Below are positions 41,869 to 50,291 of a stretch of 64,000 nucleotides of DNA, piece after piece. The notes below the pieces were generated by a model, which saw only the letters and a list, made by a program, of their open reading frames with translations, was not told the DNA's origin and made no database searches. Source of the DNA: Blastomonas sp. AAP53 (GTDB lineage Bacteria > Pseudomonadota > Alphaproteobacteria > Sphingomonadales > Sphingomonadaceae); assembly GCF_000331245.1 (NCBI RefSeq), contig NZ_ANFZ01000006.1, positions 1 to 64,000 on the forward strand. The letters run 5' to 3'. A program made the translations under genes and the position numbers. Numbering within the stretch: position 1 is the stretch's first letter; every line of letters starts with the position of its first letter.

Positions 41869-44211
41869 ATGCCAAGCCACAATTGTGCCGCGCGTTGCCA
41901 ACTCAACCGTGTTTCGATGACCGCGCTGGGCCTGGCGCTGATGGCTGGGGTCGCTGCCCCCGCCGCCGCGCAGGATACAGGGGAGCAGGAGTCTCGGGGG
42001 CCGCAGATTGCCGATATCGTCGTGACCGCGCAGCGGCGCGATTCCACGGTGCAGGATACATCCGCCGCGATCTCGGCGTTCAGCGCAGAATCGATCGAAA
42101 CCGCTCGGATCCTGAGCTTCGAAGACCTCGCCGGGCAGGCGACATCGCTGAGCTTCACCGCGCTCTCGCCGATCGACCAGGAATTCAACATTCGTGGCAT
42201 CACCAACACGCGTCTCGACAGCCCGTCGGCTGACCAGTCGATCGGTATCTTCGTCGATGACGTCTATGTCGGCCGCTCGGGCCTGTTCAATTTCGATATG
42301 TACGATATCGAGCGGGTCGAGGTGGTGCGCGGGCCGCAGGGCGTGCTGCTGGGCCGCAATGTCGTCGGCGGTGCGATCAGCATCTACAGCGCCAGGCCGC
42401 AGGCCGACACCGGGGGCAGCCTGGCCGTGTCCTATGGCAATTATAACGAGAAACTGGCGCGCGGGCACATTACCGGCACGATCAGCGGGCCTTTGACCGG
42501 GCGTCTGAGCTTCCAGTATCGCAACCGCGACGGCTTCAACCAGGATCTGCTGCACGATGTCGATCTGGACGATGTCGACAGCATCCAGTTTCGCGGCCAG
42601 TTGATGGTCGAACCCGACGACAGCGATTTCACCGCGCGGCTGGTGTTCGATTACACCAAGGACAATTCCAACGGCTTCCATTCGGTCGCCATCGACGGGC
42701 CAGCGGCGGGCTCCGGCCCGTGGAGCGCGGCGCGCGCTGCCATCGGCACGATCCGGGGGCGTCCGCTGGGCTTGCGTGAAGGCCTGCCCGAATGGCCGCG
42801 CTACAAGGGCGACACCGCCGATACGCCGCAGCAGCTCAACCGCGAAGCCTGGGGCCTGTCGCTGCGCATGGACCAGGGGCTGGGGGGCGTCGGCACGCTG
42901 TCGTCGATCACCGGCTATCGCAAGGGCAGTGCGTTCAACGTCTATGACCAGACCGGCATCGGACCGGACAACGGCTTTGGCGTGATATCGCCGACGCTGT
43001 TCACCTTCCCGGTCAACGAGGACGAGGATATCAAGCAGTTCAGCCAGGAACTGCGCGTGGTGTCCGAAGAGCAGTCCGATCGCGGGTTCGACTGGATTTT
43101 CGGGGCCTATTACCAGAAGGACAAGGTCAACAAGTTCGACCGTTTCTGGGCAGAGGTGCCGTTGACGGTGCTCACCACGCTGTCGGGCGAAAGCCACTGG
43201 GATAACCGGGCCACCAACGAGAGCTACGCGTTCTTCGGTCAGCTGGGCTATCGCTTTTCGCCGCAGCTTCGGATCGTGGCCGGCATCCGGTATTCCAAGG
43301 ACCGCAAGTCGGGCACCGTCACCGGGATCGCGGTTGAAGGTGGCGACAAGTTCAACCCCAATGATCAGGTCGCGCTGACTCCGCTGGCAGGCACCTTCCG
43401 CGAGGGGCAGAGCTTCACCGCGCGCTATTCGGACAGCTGGAGCGAGATCACGCCGCAGGCGACGATCGAGTTCAAGCCCAATGACGACATGCTGTTCTAT
43501 GGCACGTTCTCGACCGGCTACAAGGGCGGCGGTTTCGAGGACGATCCGGCCAACGCCGCTGCAGCGGTATCGAGCTACGATCCCGAAACGGTGACCAGCA
43601 TCGAGATCGGCGGAAAGGTCGATCTGTTCGATCGAAGGTTGAGGCTCAATGTCGCGGTGTTCGACATGAAGTACAAGAACCTGCAGGTCACGCAGACCTC
43701 TGCGGCGTGCCTGTGCAACATCACCGACAACGCAGCTGACGCGAAAATCCAGGGGGTCGAGGCCGAAGCGACGGTCGCCGTGGCGACAGGGCTGACGCTT
43801 TCGGGCGGGATGACGCTGCTCGACACGAAGTACATCGCGTTCATCGATTCTCTCGGCAACAACAATTCGGGCAACTTCCTGCAGCGCACGCCCAAGGCGC
43901 AGTGGAATGTCGCAGCCGATTTTGTCACCGACATCGGCGATTGGTCGGATGCACTGCGCTTCAACGTCAATTACAGCCACCAGGCACGGCTGTTCTGGGC
44001 GCCGGACAACCTTCAGCGCGAAGGCGGCTATGGCCAGCTTGGCAGCCGGGTCTCGTTCACCCCGGGCAATGGCAACATCACCTTCTCGCTGTGGGGCCGC
44101 AACCTGACCAACACCCTGTACCGCACCAACATCATCGCGTTCTTCGGTGACGAGGTCAGCCGCCTGGGCGCCCCGCGCCAGTACGGCGCGGAGGTTTCGG
44201 TCAAGTTCTGA
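41869..44211 (+). CDS. TonB-dependent outer-membrane receptor
   Basis: This 780-residue receptor has a signal peptide ending P-A-A-A-Q (about residue 35), a plug domain starting at I-V-V-T-A-Q-R-R, and a barrel ending in V-S-V-K-F. The start at 41869 follows GAGGGGAGGA. It has its own promoter and a strong terminator, so it is a single-gene unit between the lig genes and the SnoaL/SDR operon. It probably imports an aromatic substrate, but which one is unclear. Confidence 0.9.
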   Translation: MPSHNCAARCQLNRVSMTALGLALMAGVAAPAAAQDTGEQESRGPQIADIVVTAQRRDSTVQDTSAAISAFSAESIETARILSFEDLAGQATSLSFTALSPIDQEFNIRGITNTRLDSPSADQSIGIFVDDVYVGRSGLFNFDMYDIERVEVVRGPQGVLLGRNVVGGAISIYSARPQADTGGSLAVSYGNYNEKLARGHITGTISGPLTGRLSFQYRNRDGFNQDLLHDVDLDDVDSIQFRGQLMVEPDDSDFTARLVFDYTKDNSNGFHSVAIDGPAAGSGPWSAARAAIGTIRGRPLGLREGLPEWPRYKGDTADTPQQLNREAWGLSLRMDQGLGGVGTLSSITGYRKGSAFNVYDQTGIGPDNGFGVISPTLFTFPVNEDEDIKQFSQELRVVSEEQSDRGFDWIFGAYYQKDKVNKFDRFWAEVPLTVLTTLSGESHWDNRATNESYAFFGQLGYRFSPQLRIVAGIRYSKDRKSGTVTGIAVEGGDKFNPNDQVALTPLAGTFREGQSFTARYSDSWSEITPQATIEFKPNDDMLFYGTFSTGYKGGGFEDDPANAAAAVSSYDPETVTSIEIGGKVDLFDRRLRLNVAVFDMKYKNLQVTQTSAACLCNITDNAADAKIQGVEAEATVAVATGLTLSGGMTLLDTKYIAFIDSLGNNNSGNFLQRTPKAQWNVAADFVTDIGDWSDALRFNVNYSHQARLFWAPDNLQREGGYGQLGSRVSFTPGNGNITFSLWGRNLTNTLYRTNIIAFFGDEVSRLGAPRQYGAEVSVKF

Positions 44212-44232
44212 ACCAGCCTGGCCGGGCAACAG

Positions 44233-44268
44233 AAAGGGGCAGCCGGAGCGATCCGGCTGCCCCTTTTT
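44233..44268. terminator. bidirectional intrinsic terminator
   Basis: GGGGCAGCCGG-N6-CCGGCTGCCCC is a perfect 11-bp stem, with AAA on its left and TTTTT on its right. It lies between the convergent TonB receptor and SnoaL genes. Confidence 0.9.
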
Positions 44269-44287
44269 CGTGGTGGAAACGTGAAGG

Positions 44288-44815
44288 TCAGAAGCGGCTG
44301 TAACTCAGATCCCCCGTGCCCTTTTCGCCGATATGCATGCGCGGGTCCTCGGGCTTGAACAGCCCCAGGCACCAGCCTTCAGCCATCGGCATGTCGCGGT
44401 TCCAGTCGAGCGTGATCTTGCGGTGCGCGATCCGCCATTCGCCATCGCGCTTCTCGAACCGGTCGACGATCCGCCCACCGGTGAGCGTATCCCATTTCTC
44501 GCCCTGCTTGGCAAAGCGCGCGAAGGTCAGCACATAGCATTCGGCATAAGCGAGCGTATCGCTCTCGAACTCGACATGCAGGTTGCACAGATAATGCCCC
44601 ATCACGTCGCTCGCGCGCATCCGCTCCATGGCGCCATCGATATACGCGCGCGCCGGGCCCGAATAGCTCGATCCATGTTCCTCGATGCTGTCATCGAAAT
44701 AGCAGCTGTGCAGCATCTCGGCATCGGCGCGGTCCACGCCGCGGGCATAGCGGGCGAGGCAATCGGCAATGTCCTGCTTGGCAAGCATCGTCTCGAGCGT
44801 GTTGGCGTATTTCAT
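44288..44815 (-). CDS. SnoaL-like (NTF2-fold) protein 1
   Basis: This is a 175-residue cytoplasmic SnoaL_4-type protein with Y-A-R-G-V-D-R-A-D, E-E-H-G-S, A-E-C-Y-V-L-T-F and D-R-F-E-K-R-D-G-E-W-R-I-A-H-R-K. It is a paralogue of the gene at 45566-46126, with the same motif order. Sphingomonad gamma-formaldehyde lyases such as LdpA, which make stilbenes from lignin-derived diarylpropanes, belong to this fold, and a stilbene-dioxygenase-like gene lies 4 kb away. That link is suggestive only. It is the last gene of a four-gene operon. Confidence 0.82.
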   Translation of the reverse strand: MKYANTLETMLAKQDIADCLARYARGVDRADAEMLHSCYFDDSIEEHGSSYSGPARAYIDGAMERMRASDVMGHYLCNLHVEFESDTLAYAECYVLTFARFAKQGEKWDTLTGGRIVDRFEKRDGEWRIAHRKITLDWNRDMPMAEGWCLGLFKPEDPRMHIGEKGTGDLSYSRF

Positions 44816-44816
44816 G

Positions 44817-45569
44817 TCAGCGCCTCCCATCGTGCAGCGCCTTGACCATCGAGCGCTTGAGCGTGTGCGGATCGCGCGCCAGGAACGCGCGGACCGATTC
44901 CGCATGCGGATCGGTATCGTGTTCATCGATGCGGCGTGATGCGGCCATCAGCCCCGCCTTGCCGATATCGCGCGGCGACGATTTGGCCTGCCAGGTGACA
45001 TGCTCGGCCATGCGGGTGTCGACCGAACCGACGATCAGCGCGGCGACATGGGTGCCCTGCGGCTCCAGTTCGGCGCGCAGGCAGTCGCTTGCGGCGCGCG
45101 CGGCGAACTTGCTGGGGCTGTAGCCACCCATATTGGGCACCGCGCAGATGCCGCCCGCCGACAGCACGTTGACGATGGCCCCGCCGCCATTGGCCTTGAG
45201 GATCGGCGCGAACGCGCGGACCATCGCCAGCATGCCCAGATAATTGGTCTCGATCTCGTCGCGCGCGGAACTGATATCGGGCGCTTCGAGCAACGTCACG
45301 CGGTGGAACGCGCCGGCGTTGTTGACCAGCAGGTTGACATCGGTGCAGCGCTCTGCGGCTGCTGCGACCTCGTCATGCTTCGTGACATCAAGCTGGATCG
45401 GCACGACGCGGGCATCGCTCGTCTGCGCAGCGGCGGCCTCAGCATCGGCCAGCTTGCGCGCGGCCAGATAGACGCGGGCTGCACCCTGCGCGAGCAGTTC
45501 CTCGACAAAGCCGAAGCCGATACCGCGATTGGAACCGGTGACGATGGCGGTGCATCCGTCGATCTTCAT
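44817..45569 (-). CDS. short-chain dehydrogenase/reductase 1
   Basis: This 250-residue classical SDR has T-G-S-N-R-G-I-G-F (cofactor), N-N-A-G-A and Y-S-P-S-K. It lies 1 bp from the SnoaL 1 gene and overlaps the SnoaL 2 gene by 4 bp, so it is co-translated with both. It probably oxidises or reduces a benzylic alcohol or ketone in the same pathway. The substrate is unknown. Confidence 0.86.
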   Translation of the reverse strand: MKIDGCTAIVTGSNRGIGFGFVEELLAQGAARVYLAARKLADAEAAAAQTSDARVVPIQLDVTKHDEVAAAAERCTDVNLLVNNAGAFHRVTLLEAPDISSARDEIETNYLGMLAMVRAFAPILKANGGGAIVNVLSAGGICAVPNMGGYSPSKFAARAASDCLRAELEPQGTHVAALIVGSVDTRMAEHVTWQAKSSPRDIGKAGLMAASRRIDEHDTDPHAESVRAFLARDPHTLKRSMVKALHDGRR

Positions 45570-46126
45570 GCCGCTGCCTCCGCTGTGCTGCGCTCGCGCG
45601 CCCAGGCGCCGTAGAGAATGTCGTCGGGCTTCTTCGCGCCGCGCACCGCCTTGCCCATGTCGGGGATGATCATGCCGCGACCCCAGGTCTCGTTGATTTC
45701 CATTTCGTGGTTCCATTCCCATGCCAGGCGGCGATGCGCGATCTTCCACGCGCCCTCGCGCCGTTCGAACCGGTCGACGCAGCGCGCCATGGTGAGGCTG
45801 TCGAACGATCCGCTGTCCGCCTGACGGCGCGAAAAGGTGAGGAAATAGCATTCGGTCACGGCCAGATCGTCCTCGACGAACTCGACCGAAATGTTGGTGC
45901 AGATGTGCGACATCAGCGGCGCGGTGGGCAGGATCTTGGCCATCAGCGCGACATAGTCCGCCGCTGGCCCGACATAGACTCCGCCATGATCCTCGATCGC
46001 ATCCGGATGGTAAGCGGCGTGGATCAGATCGACATCGGCGCGGTCTGCCCCGCGCGCATAGCCGATCAAGATGTCCTCTATTTCCTGCCTGTCGAGCAGT
46101 TGTTCCACGGTCAGTCGCATCCTCAT
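45566..46126 (-). CDS. SnoaL-like (NTF2-fold) protein 2
   Basis: This 186-residue SnoaL_4-type protein is clearly homologous to SnoaL 1: Y-A-R-G-A-D-R-A-D, E-D-H-G-G, T-E-C-Y-F-L-T-F and D-R-F-E-R-R-E-G-A-W-K-I-A-H-R. Both genes follow an SDR gene, so the operon looks like a duplicated SDR-SnoaL pair. It may be a lyase, dehydratase or isomerase. A second methionine two codons in is an alternative start. Confidence 0.82.
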   Translation of the reverse strand: MRMRLTVEQLLDRQEIEDILIGYARGADRADVDLIHAAYHPDAIEDHGGVYVGPAADYVALMAKILPTAPLMSHICTNISVEFVEDDLAVTECYFLTFSRRQADSGSFDSLTMARCVDRFERREGAWKIAHRRLAWEWNHEMEINETWGRGMIIPDMGKAVRGAKKPDDILYGAWARERSTAEAAA

Positions 46127-47016
46127 CCTCCGGTTTCTGGGTGTTCCATGCTGGCGTAGAGGTCGGCAAAGGCCGCCTCTGCACCGGTAAATTCGCGGGC
46201 ATCGTCCATCGCGGCGATGGCGGCGATGTTGGCCTCGACCCAGCCACTGCCGTTATCGGGTGCTGTCGCGCCGCGCCCTTCGATCGTGCGGGCGCGGCGA
46301 TAGCGGCGTCCGCCTGCGAGAAAGATCTGCCCGTTGAGGGTGCACGCTGCGCTGGCCAGATAGGCCGCCATCCCCGCTGCACGTTCAGGCGCAAGCCGGG
46401 GGTCGTCGGCCACGCCGTCCTGCGCGGTCATCGGCGTTGCGGCATAGGGGCAGAGCACGTTGACGCGCACCTGTGTCCGCTTCAATTCATCGGCCAGCGT
46501 CAGCGCCATGGCGTTGAGCGCACCCTTGGATGCTGCATAGGGGATGCGCCCGCGCACGCCGTGCAGCCCGGCAGATGAGGAAACGAACAGCATCCGTCCG
46601 GAAGGGCTGGCCAGCAGATGGGGCAGGGCTGCCTGCGCCAGCGCGGCCTGGGCGAGGAAATTGGTGTTCAGCACATCGTGCAGCGCGGACAGGTCCATCT
46701 CGGGCAGCTTGGCAGCGGGCCCCATGATGCCCGCATTGAACACCACCGCGTCGATCCGCCCAAAGGCATCGAGCGCTGCCTGCGCTAGCGCTTCGGCCGC
46801 GCCCGGGGCCGCGACATCCTGATGGTTGGCGACCGCCACCCCGCCACCGGCGCAAATCGCCTCGGCAATGGCTTTTGCGCTGTCGGGCTGGTCATTGCGC
46901 AGGCGGTTGTTGACCAGCACCGCTGCTCCGTCACTGGCGAGCGCGTGCGCAAATGCCGCGCCTAGGCCCTTGCCTGCACCCGTGACGATGACCGCGCGTT
47001 CGACGCTGGAAACCAT
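46123..47016 (-). CDS. short-chain dehydrogenase/reductase 2, first gene of the operon
   Basis: This 297-residue SDR has T-G-A-G-K-G-L-G-A, N-A-G-I-M-G and Y-A-A-S-K. The C-terminal extension (about 45 residues) resembles hydroxyacyl-CoA dehydrogenase-type SDRs of the HSD17B4 group. It overlaps the next gene by 4 bp. A perfect TCCCGATCGGGA palindrome (47028-47039) lies just upstream of its start and partly covers the ribosome site. Confidence 0.85.
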   Translation of the reverse strand: MVSSVERAVIVTGAGKGLGAAFAHALASDGAAVLVNNRLRNDQPDSAKAIAEAICAGGGVAVANHQDVAAPGAAEALAQAALDAFGRIDAVVFNAGIMGPAAKLPEMDLSALHDVLNTNFLAQAALAQAALPHLLASPSGRMLFVSSSAGLHGVRGRIPYAASKGALNAMALTLADELKRTQVRVNVLCPYAATPMTAQDGVADDPRLAPERAAGMAAYLASAACTLNGQIFLAGGRRYRRARTIEGRGATAPDNGSGWVEANIAAIAAMDDAREFTGAEAAFADLYASMEHPETGG

Positions 47017-47099
47017 GGCCTGTTCTCTCCCGATCGGGAAAGGCTAGCCAGTTTGGTATGATAATGAAAGCGTTAAATTGGCCCGCTGCTCGCAGACGA

Positions 47100-48065
47100 T
47101 CAGGCCGGAATGGCTTGATTTTCCGTGCCCGTCTCGTCGGCCATCTCGACAATGCGGAAGTCCACCTGATGCGCCTCGATCGGTTCGCGGCAATGCGAGC
47201 ACACCACCTGCGGCTCGAGCCGATGGCCGCAGTCGCGGTGGGTCAGCAGCACCGGCGGACCTGCGGGCGAGCAGTAATATTTGTCGCCCCACATCATCAG
47301 CATCAGCAGCGCGGGGTAATAATCCACCCCCTTGCGGCGCAGGCGATATTCGAAGCGCGGCGGGCTTTCGACATATTGCTGCTGGCGGATCACCCCGATC
47401 GAGGTCAGCCATGCCAGCCGCTCGGCCAGGATGTTGGTGGCGATCGCGGTGTCGCGGCGGATGTCGTCGAAGCGGTTGATGTTGGTGAAGATCGACCGCA
47501 TGATCAGGCTGGCCCAGCGGTCGCCGATGATGCGCGCGGCTTCATCGAACAGCGATGTCGCATCCTGCGTCGTCTCGCGCTGCTGGCGGCGGCGCGAATA
47601 GACCGGCTCCATCATGCCGACACCGGGGCCGGCCTCCCATTCGACCTGGGTCGCATCGATCGTCGCGTTGCACGCGCGGCACGCCGGTTCGGGTTCGAAC
47701 GTGTGGCCGCAAGTCTGGTGGGTCAGTTCGACCTTGATCTTGTTGCGGCCTAGGCCCCAGCGCTGTTCCCAGCGCAGCAACATCAGCGAGGTCCAGTAGA
47801 GGTCACGCCCCTTTTGCGTGAGCACATATTCGTGGCGGTTGCCGCCATCGCTGCTCGGGCATTTCTCGATCATGCCGTTGGCGATCAGCCGCTTGAGCCG
47901 GTCGCTGAGCAGCGCCTTCAACAGCCCGGTGCGCTTGCGCAGGGCATCGAAGCGGCGCGTGCCCAGCCAGATCGCCTCGATCACCAGCACCGTGGGGGCA
48001 TCACCCACCACTTCCAAAGCGCGCCAGATCGAGCAGGTACGGATTAATTGCGGTTCAACAGTCAC
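47100..48065 (-). CDS. tandem HxlR-type transcriptional regulator
   Basis: This 321-residue protein has two HxlR winged-helix domains in a row (about residues 10-100 and 170-265). Each is followed by a short zinc-ribbon-like tail: C-G-H-x-x-E-P-x-P-A-C-x-x-C and C-G-H-x-L-E-P-x-x-V-C-x-x-C. The duplication of the whole unit is clear. HxlR proteins usually work as dimers of single domains and sense aldehydes or redox signals. This would be a fused dimer. The GTG start lies inside GTCACGCCCGTGAC. It is next to the SDR/SnoaL operon and probably controls it. Confidence 0.85.
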   Translation of the reverse strand: MTVEPQLIRTCSIWRALEVVGDAPTVLVIEAIWLGTRRFDALRKRTGLLKALLSDRLKRLIANGMIEKCPSSDGGNRHEYVLTQKGRDLYWTSLMLLRWEQRWGLGRNKIKVELTHQTCGHTFEPEPACRACNATIDATQVEWEAGPGVGMMEPVYSRRRQQRETTQDATSLFDEAARIIGDRWASLIMRSIFTNINRFDDIRRDTAIATNILAERLAWLTSIGVIRQQQYVESPPRFEYRLRRKGVDYYPALLMLMMWGDKYYCSPAGPPVLLTHRDCGHRLEPQVVCSHCREPIEAHQVDFRIVEMADETGTENQAIPA

Positions 48066-48079
48066 GGGCGTGACAATAA

Positions 48080-48120
48080 GCGCGCCGGAGCGTTCCGTCG
48101 AGCCTTTCGCTCCGGCGCGC
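48080..48120 (-). terminator. hairpin between the NTF2-like and HxlR genes
   Basis: GCGCGCCGGAGCG-N15-CGCTCCGGCGCGC is a perfect 13-bp stem, 7 bp after the NTF2-like stop and 15 bp before the HxlR start. It has no clear T-run, so it may act as an attenuator rather than a full terminator. Confidence 0.55.
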
Positions 48121-48126
48121 TCACCT

Positions 48127-48654
48127 TCAAGGCGCTGGCGCGTGGAATTCTTCCTTGATCCCCATCTCGCGCAGCAGCTCGGCGCGGTCGTAATATTCGC
48201 GCCAGACCTTCACATGATCGCCCTCGACTTCCAGGATACCCACCACCGGCACCTTGCCCTTGTGGCCGTTGTAGGTGAACTCGTCGGTGCGCTCGATCAC
48301 CACGACATCGCCGATGCGGCCGATATTGTGGATGTGCAGCGTGATGCTTTCGATGCCCGCGCCCAGTGCATTGATCCGTTCGGCGATCGCCGGGCGGCCG
48401 TTGACCGGTTCGATCATCATCGAATGCAGCACGCCGTCTTCGGAAAACAGGTCGCCCACCATCTTCCAGTCGCGGCGGTTCCAGGCGTCGATCATCTTCT
48501 CGACGACGGCAATCTTGGGGTCGGTCATTGCGCTCTCCTTGGCTGCGGAACTGGCTGCCACGTCATCCTTCGCCCAGGCCGTGCCGGGCATCGCCGCGCC
48601 TGCGGTCAACGACAGGGCGGCAAGCGCCCATGCGGCGGTACGGAATTGGGTCAT
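48127..48654 (-). CDS. exported NTF2-like (epoxide-hydrolase/ketosteroid-isomerase type) protein
   Basis: This 175-residue protein starts at 48654, the ATG that gives a signal peptide ending P-G-T-A-W-A-K (about residue 28). The mature part is a limonene-epoxide-hydrolase-like or SnoaL-like fold (M-I-D-A-W-N-R-R-D-W, W-R-E-Y-Y-D). It is divergent from the carotenoid oxygenase gene. Export is unusual for this enzyme group, so it may instead be a periplasmic ligand-binding or hydratase protein. Confidence 0.78.
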   Translation of the reverse strand: MTQFRTAAWALAALSLTAGAAMPGTAWAKDDVAASSAAKESAMTDPKIAVVEKMIDAWNRRDWKMVGDLFSEDGVLHSMMIEPVNGRPAIAERINALGAGIESITLHIHNIGRIGDVVVIERTDEFTYNGHKGKVPVVGILEVEGDHVKVWREYYDRAELLREMGIKEEFHAPAP

Positions 48655-48682
48655 GGCATCCTCCTTGTTGATTGTGATGCGA

Positions 48683-48714
48683 CCGGTGCACCCGGCCTGC
48701 TGCATCGGTGTACC
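48683..48714. promoter_or_regulatory. two GGTGYACC sites, 22 bp apart
   Basis: CCGGTGCACC (48683-48692) and TCGGTGTACC (48705-48714) are direct repeats of a near-palindrome, two helical turns apart, in the divergent promoter. They are a candidate operator, possibly for the tandem HxlR protein. Confidence 0.4.
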
Positions 48715-48788
48715 GCAAACAGACTTGCGTAACCAGACCATTCTGCTATCCGATCATCATAGGACTGAAAAACCCAGAGGATGAGGCC

Positions 48789-50291
48789 ATGGCCATGAGG
48801 ATCGAACGGTTGCCTGCGATCCGTTCCACGTTGCAGCCCAGCAATCACCCCTATCTCACCGGGCCCTGGACCCCGCAGTACGAGGAGGTGAATGCTTTCG
48901 ATCTCGAAGTCATCGAAGGCGCGATCCCCGAGGATCTGGACGGCATCTACCTGCGCAACACCGAAAATCAGGTGCACCAGCCGCTGGGCCGTTACCATCC
49001 GTTCGACGGCGACGGCATGATCCACCAGATCGATTTCCGCCGTGGCACCGCGCATTATCGCAATCGCTTCGTCCGCTCGCGCTGCTTCCAGGCGGAGCAG
49101 GAGGCGGGCGGATCGCTGTGGGGCGGGCTGCAGGACAGGCCCAGCCTTTCGCGCCGTCCGGGCTTCGGCGCGCATGGCAGCCTGAAGGACAGCGCCTCCA
49201 CCGACATCATCGTGCATGCCGGCCAGGCGATCGCCACCTTCTATCAGTGCGGCGAGGGCTATGTGCTCGACCCCGAAACGCTCGAATCCATGGGCCCTGC
49301 GCCTTGGGTGCCGATCGACGGCATCTCTGCGCACCCCAAGGTCGACGAGCGCACCGGCGAGCTGCTGTTCTTCAACTATTCGAAGCACGCGCCGTTCATG
49401 CATTACGGCGTGGTCGATGCCGAAGGACGGTTGACCACCTATGCGCCGGTGCCGTTGCCCGGTCCGCGTCTGCCGCACGACATGGCGTTCAGCGAGAACT
49501 GGGCGATTCTCAACGATTTCCCGGTGTTCTGGGACGAGCAGCTGCTCGAGAAGAATATCCATGCGGTGCGGATGCACGATCTGCCCTCGCGCTTTGCGCT
49601 GGTGAACCGCAACGATCCGTCCGACATCCGCTGGTTCGATGCCGCGCCCACCTATGTGCTGCACTGGCTGAACGCCTGGGAAGAAGGCGAAGAGGTGGTC
49701 CTCGACGGCTATTTCCAGAACAATCCCACGCCCGATCCGCTCGAGCATGAGGGCGGGCACGGCGCGATGATGGCGCATATCGACGAGAACAGCTTCAAGC
49801 CCACGCTTCACCGCTGGCGGTTCAACCTGCGCACCGGCGAGACGCGCGAGCAGTCGCTGGGCGATCAGCTGGTCGAGTTCGGCATGATCAACCAGCGTTA
49901 TCTGGCGCAGCCCTATCGCTATGCCTATTCGACCACCACCCGGCCCGGCTGGTTCCTGTTCAACGGCTTCGTCAAGCACGACCTGCACACAGGCGAATCG
50001 ACCACGATCACCCTGCAAGAGGGGCGGTACGCCTCGGAAGCGCCGTTCGCGCCGCGCGTCGGGGCGCAGGACGAGGACGATGGCTATCTGGTGAGCTTCG
50101 TTATTGACGAGAACCAGGGCACGTCGGAATGCATCATCATCGACTGCAAGCGCTTCGCCGACGGCCCCGTCTGCCGCATCGCGCTGCCGCACAAGATCAG
50201 CAGCGGCACCCATTCGCACTGGGTTGAGCGCGATGTTCTGGAGCGCGACAAGGCGGCGCGCCGCGACCGGGCGATGGGAGTGGCGGCCTAA
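48789..50291 (+). CDS. carotenoid oxygenase family, lignostilbene-dioxygenase-like
   Basis: This 500-residue seven-bladed-propeller oxygenase has four iron histidines at the expected spacing: His182 (S-A-H-P), His230 (L-P-H-D), His292 (V-L-H-W) and His475 (S-G-T-H). Lys133 (G-S-L-K-D-S-A) fits the lysine that holds the phenolic hydroxyl of the stilbene in NOV1 and LsdA. The matching tyrosine near residue 101 seems to be Phe100 here, so substrate preference may differ. It should cleave a stilbene or related alkene into two aldehydes. It ends overlapping the convergent acyl-CoA ligase gene by 4 bp. Confidence 0.85.
   Translation: MAMRIERLPAIRSTLQPSNHPYLTGPWTPQYEEVNAFDLEVIEGAIPEDLDGIYLRNTENQVHQPLGRYHPFDGDGMIHQIDFRRGTAHYRNRFVRSRCFQAEQEAGGSLWGGLQDRPSLSRRPGFGAHGSLKDSASTDIIVHAGQAIATFYQCGEGYVLDPETLESMGPAPWVPIDGISAHPKVDERTGELLFFNYSKHAPFMHYGVVDAEGRLTTYAPVPLPGPRLPHDMAFSENWAILNDFPVFWDEQLLEKNIHAVRMHDLPSRFALVNRNDPSDIRWFDAAPTYVLHWLNAWEEGEEVVLDGYFQNNPTPDPLEHEGGHGAMMAHIDENSFKPTLHRWRFNLRTGETREQSLGDQLVEFGMINQRYLAQPYRYAYSTTTRPGWFLFNGFVKHDLHTGESTTITLQEGRYASEAPFAPRVGAQDEDDGYLVSFVIDENQGTSECIIIDCKRFADGPVCRIALPHKISSGTHSHWVERDVLERDKAARRDRAMGVAA

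Noticed and set aside
47028-47039. TCCCGATCGGGA palindrome as an operator
   Set aside because: It is perfect, but it includes the purine-rich ribosome site of the SDR gene and lies 12 bp from its start, so chance or translation signals explain most of it.
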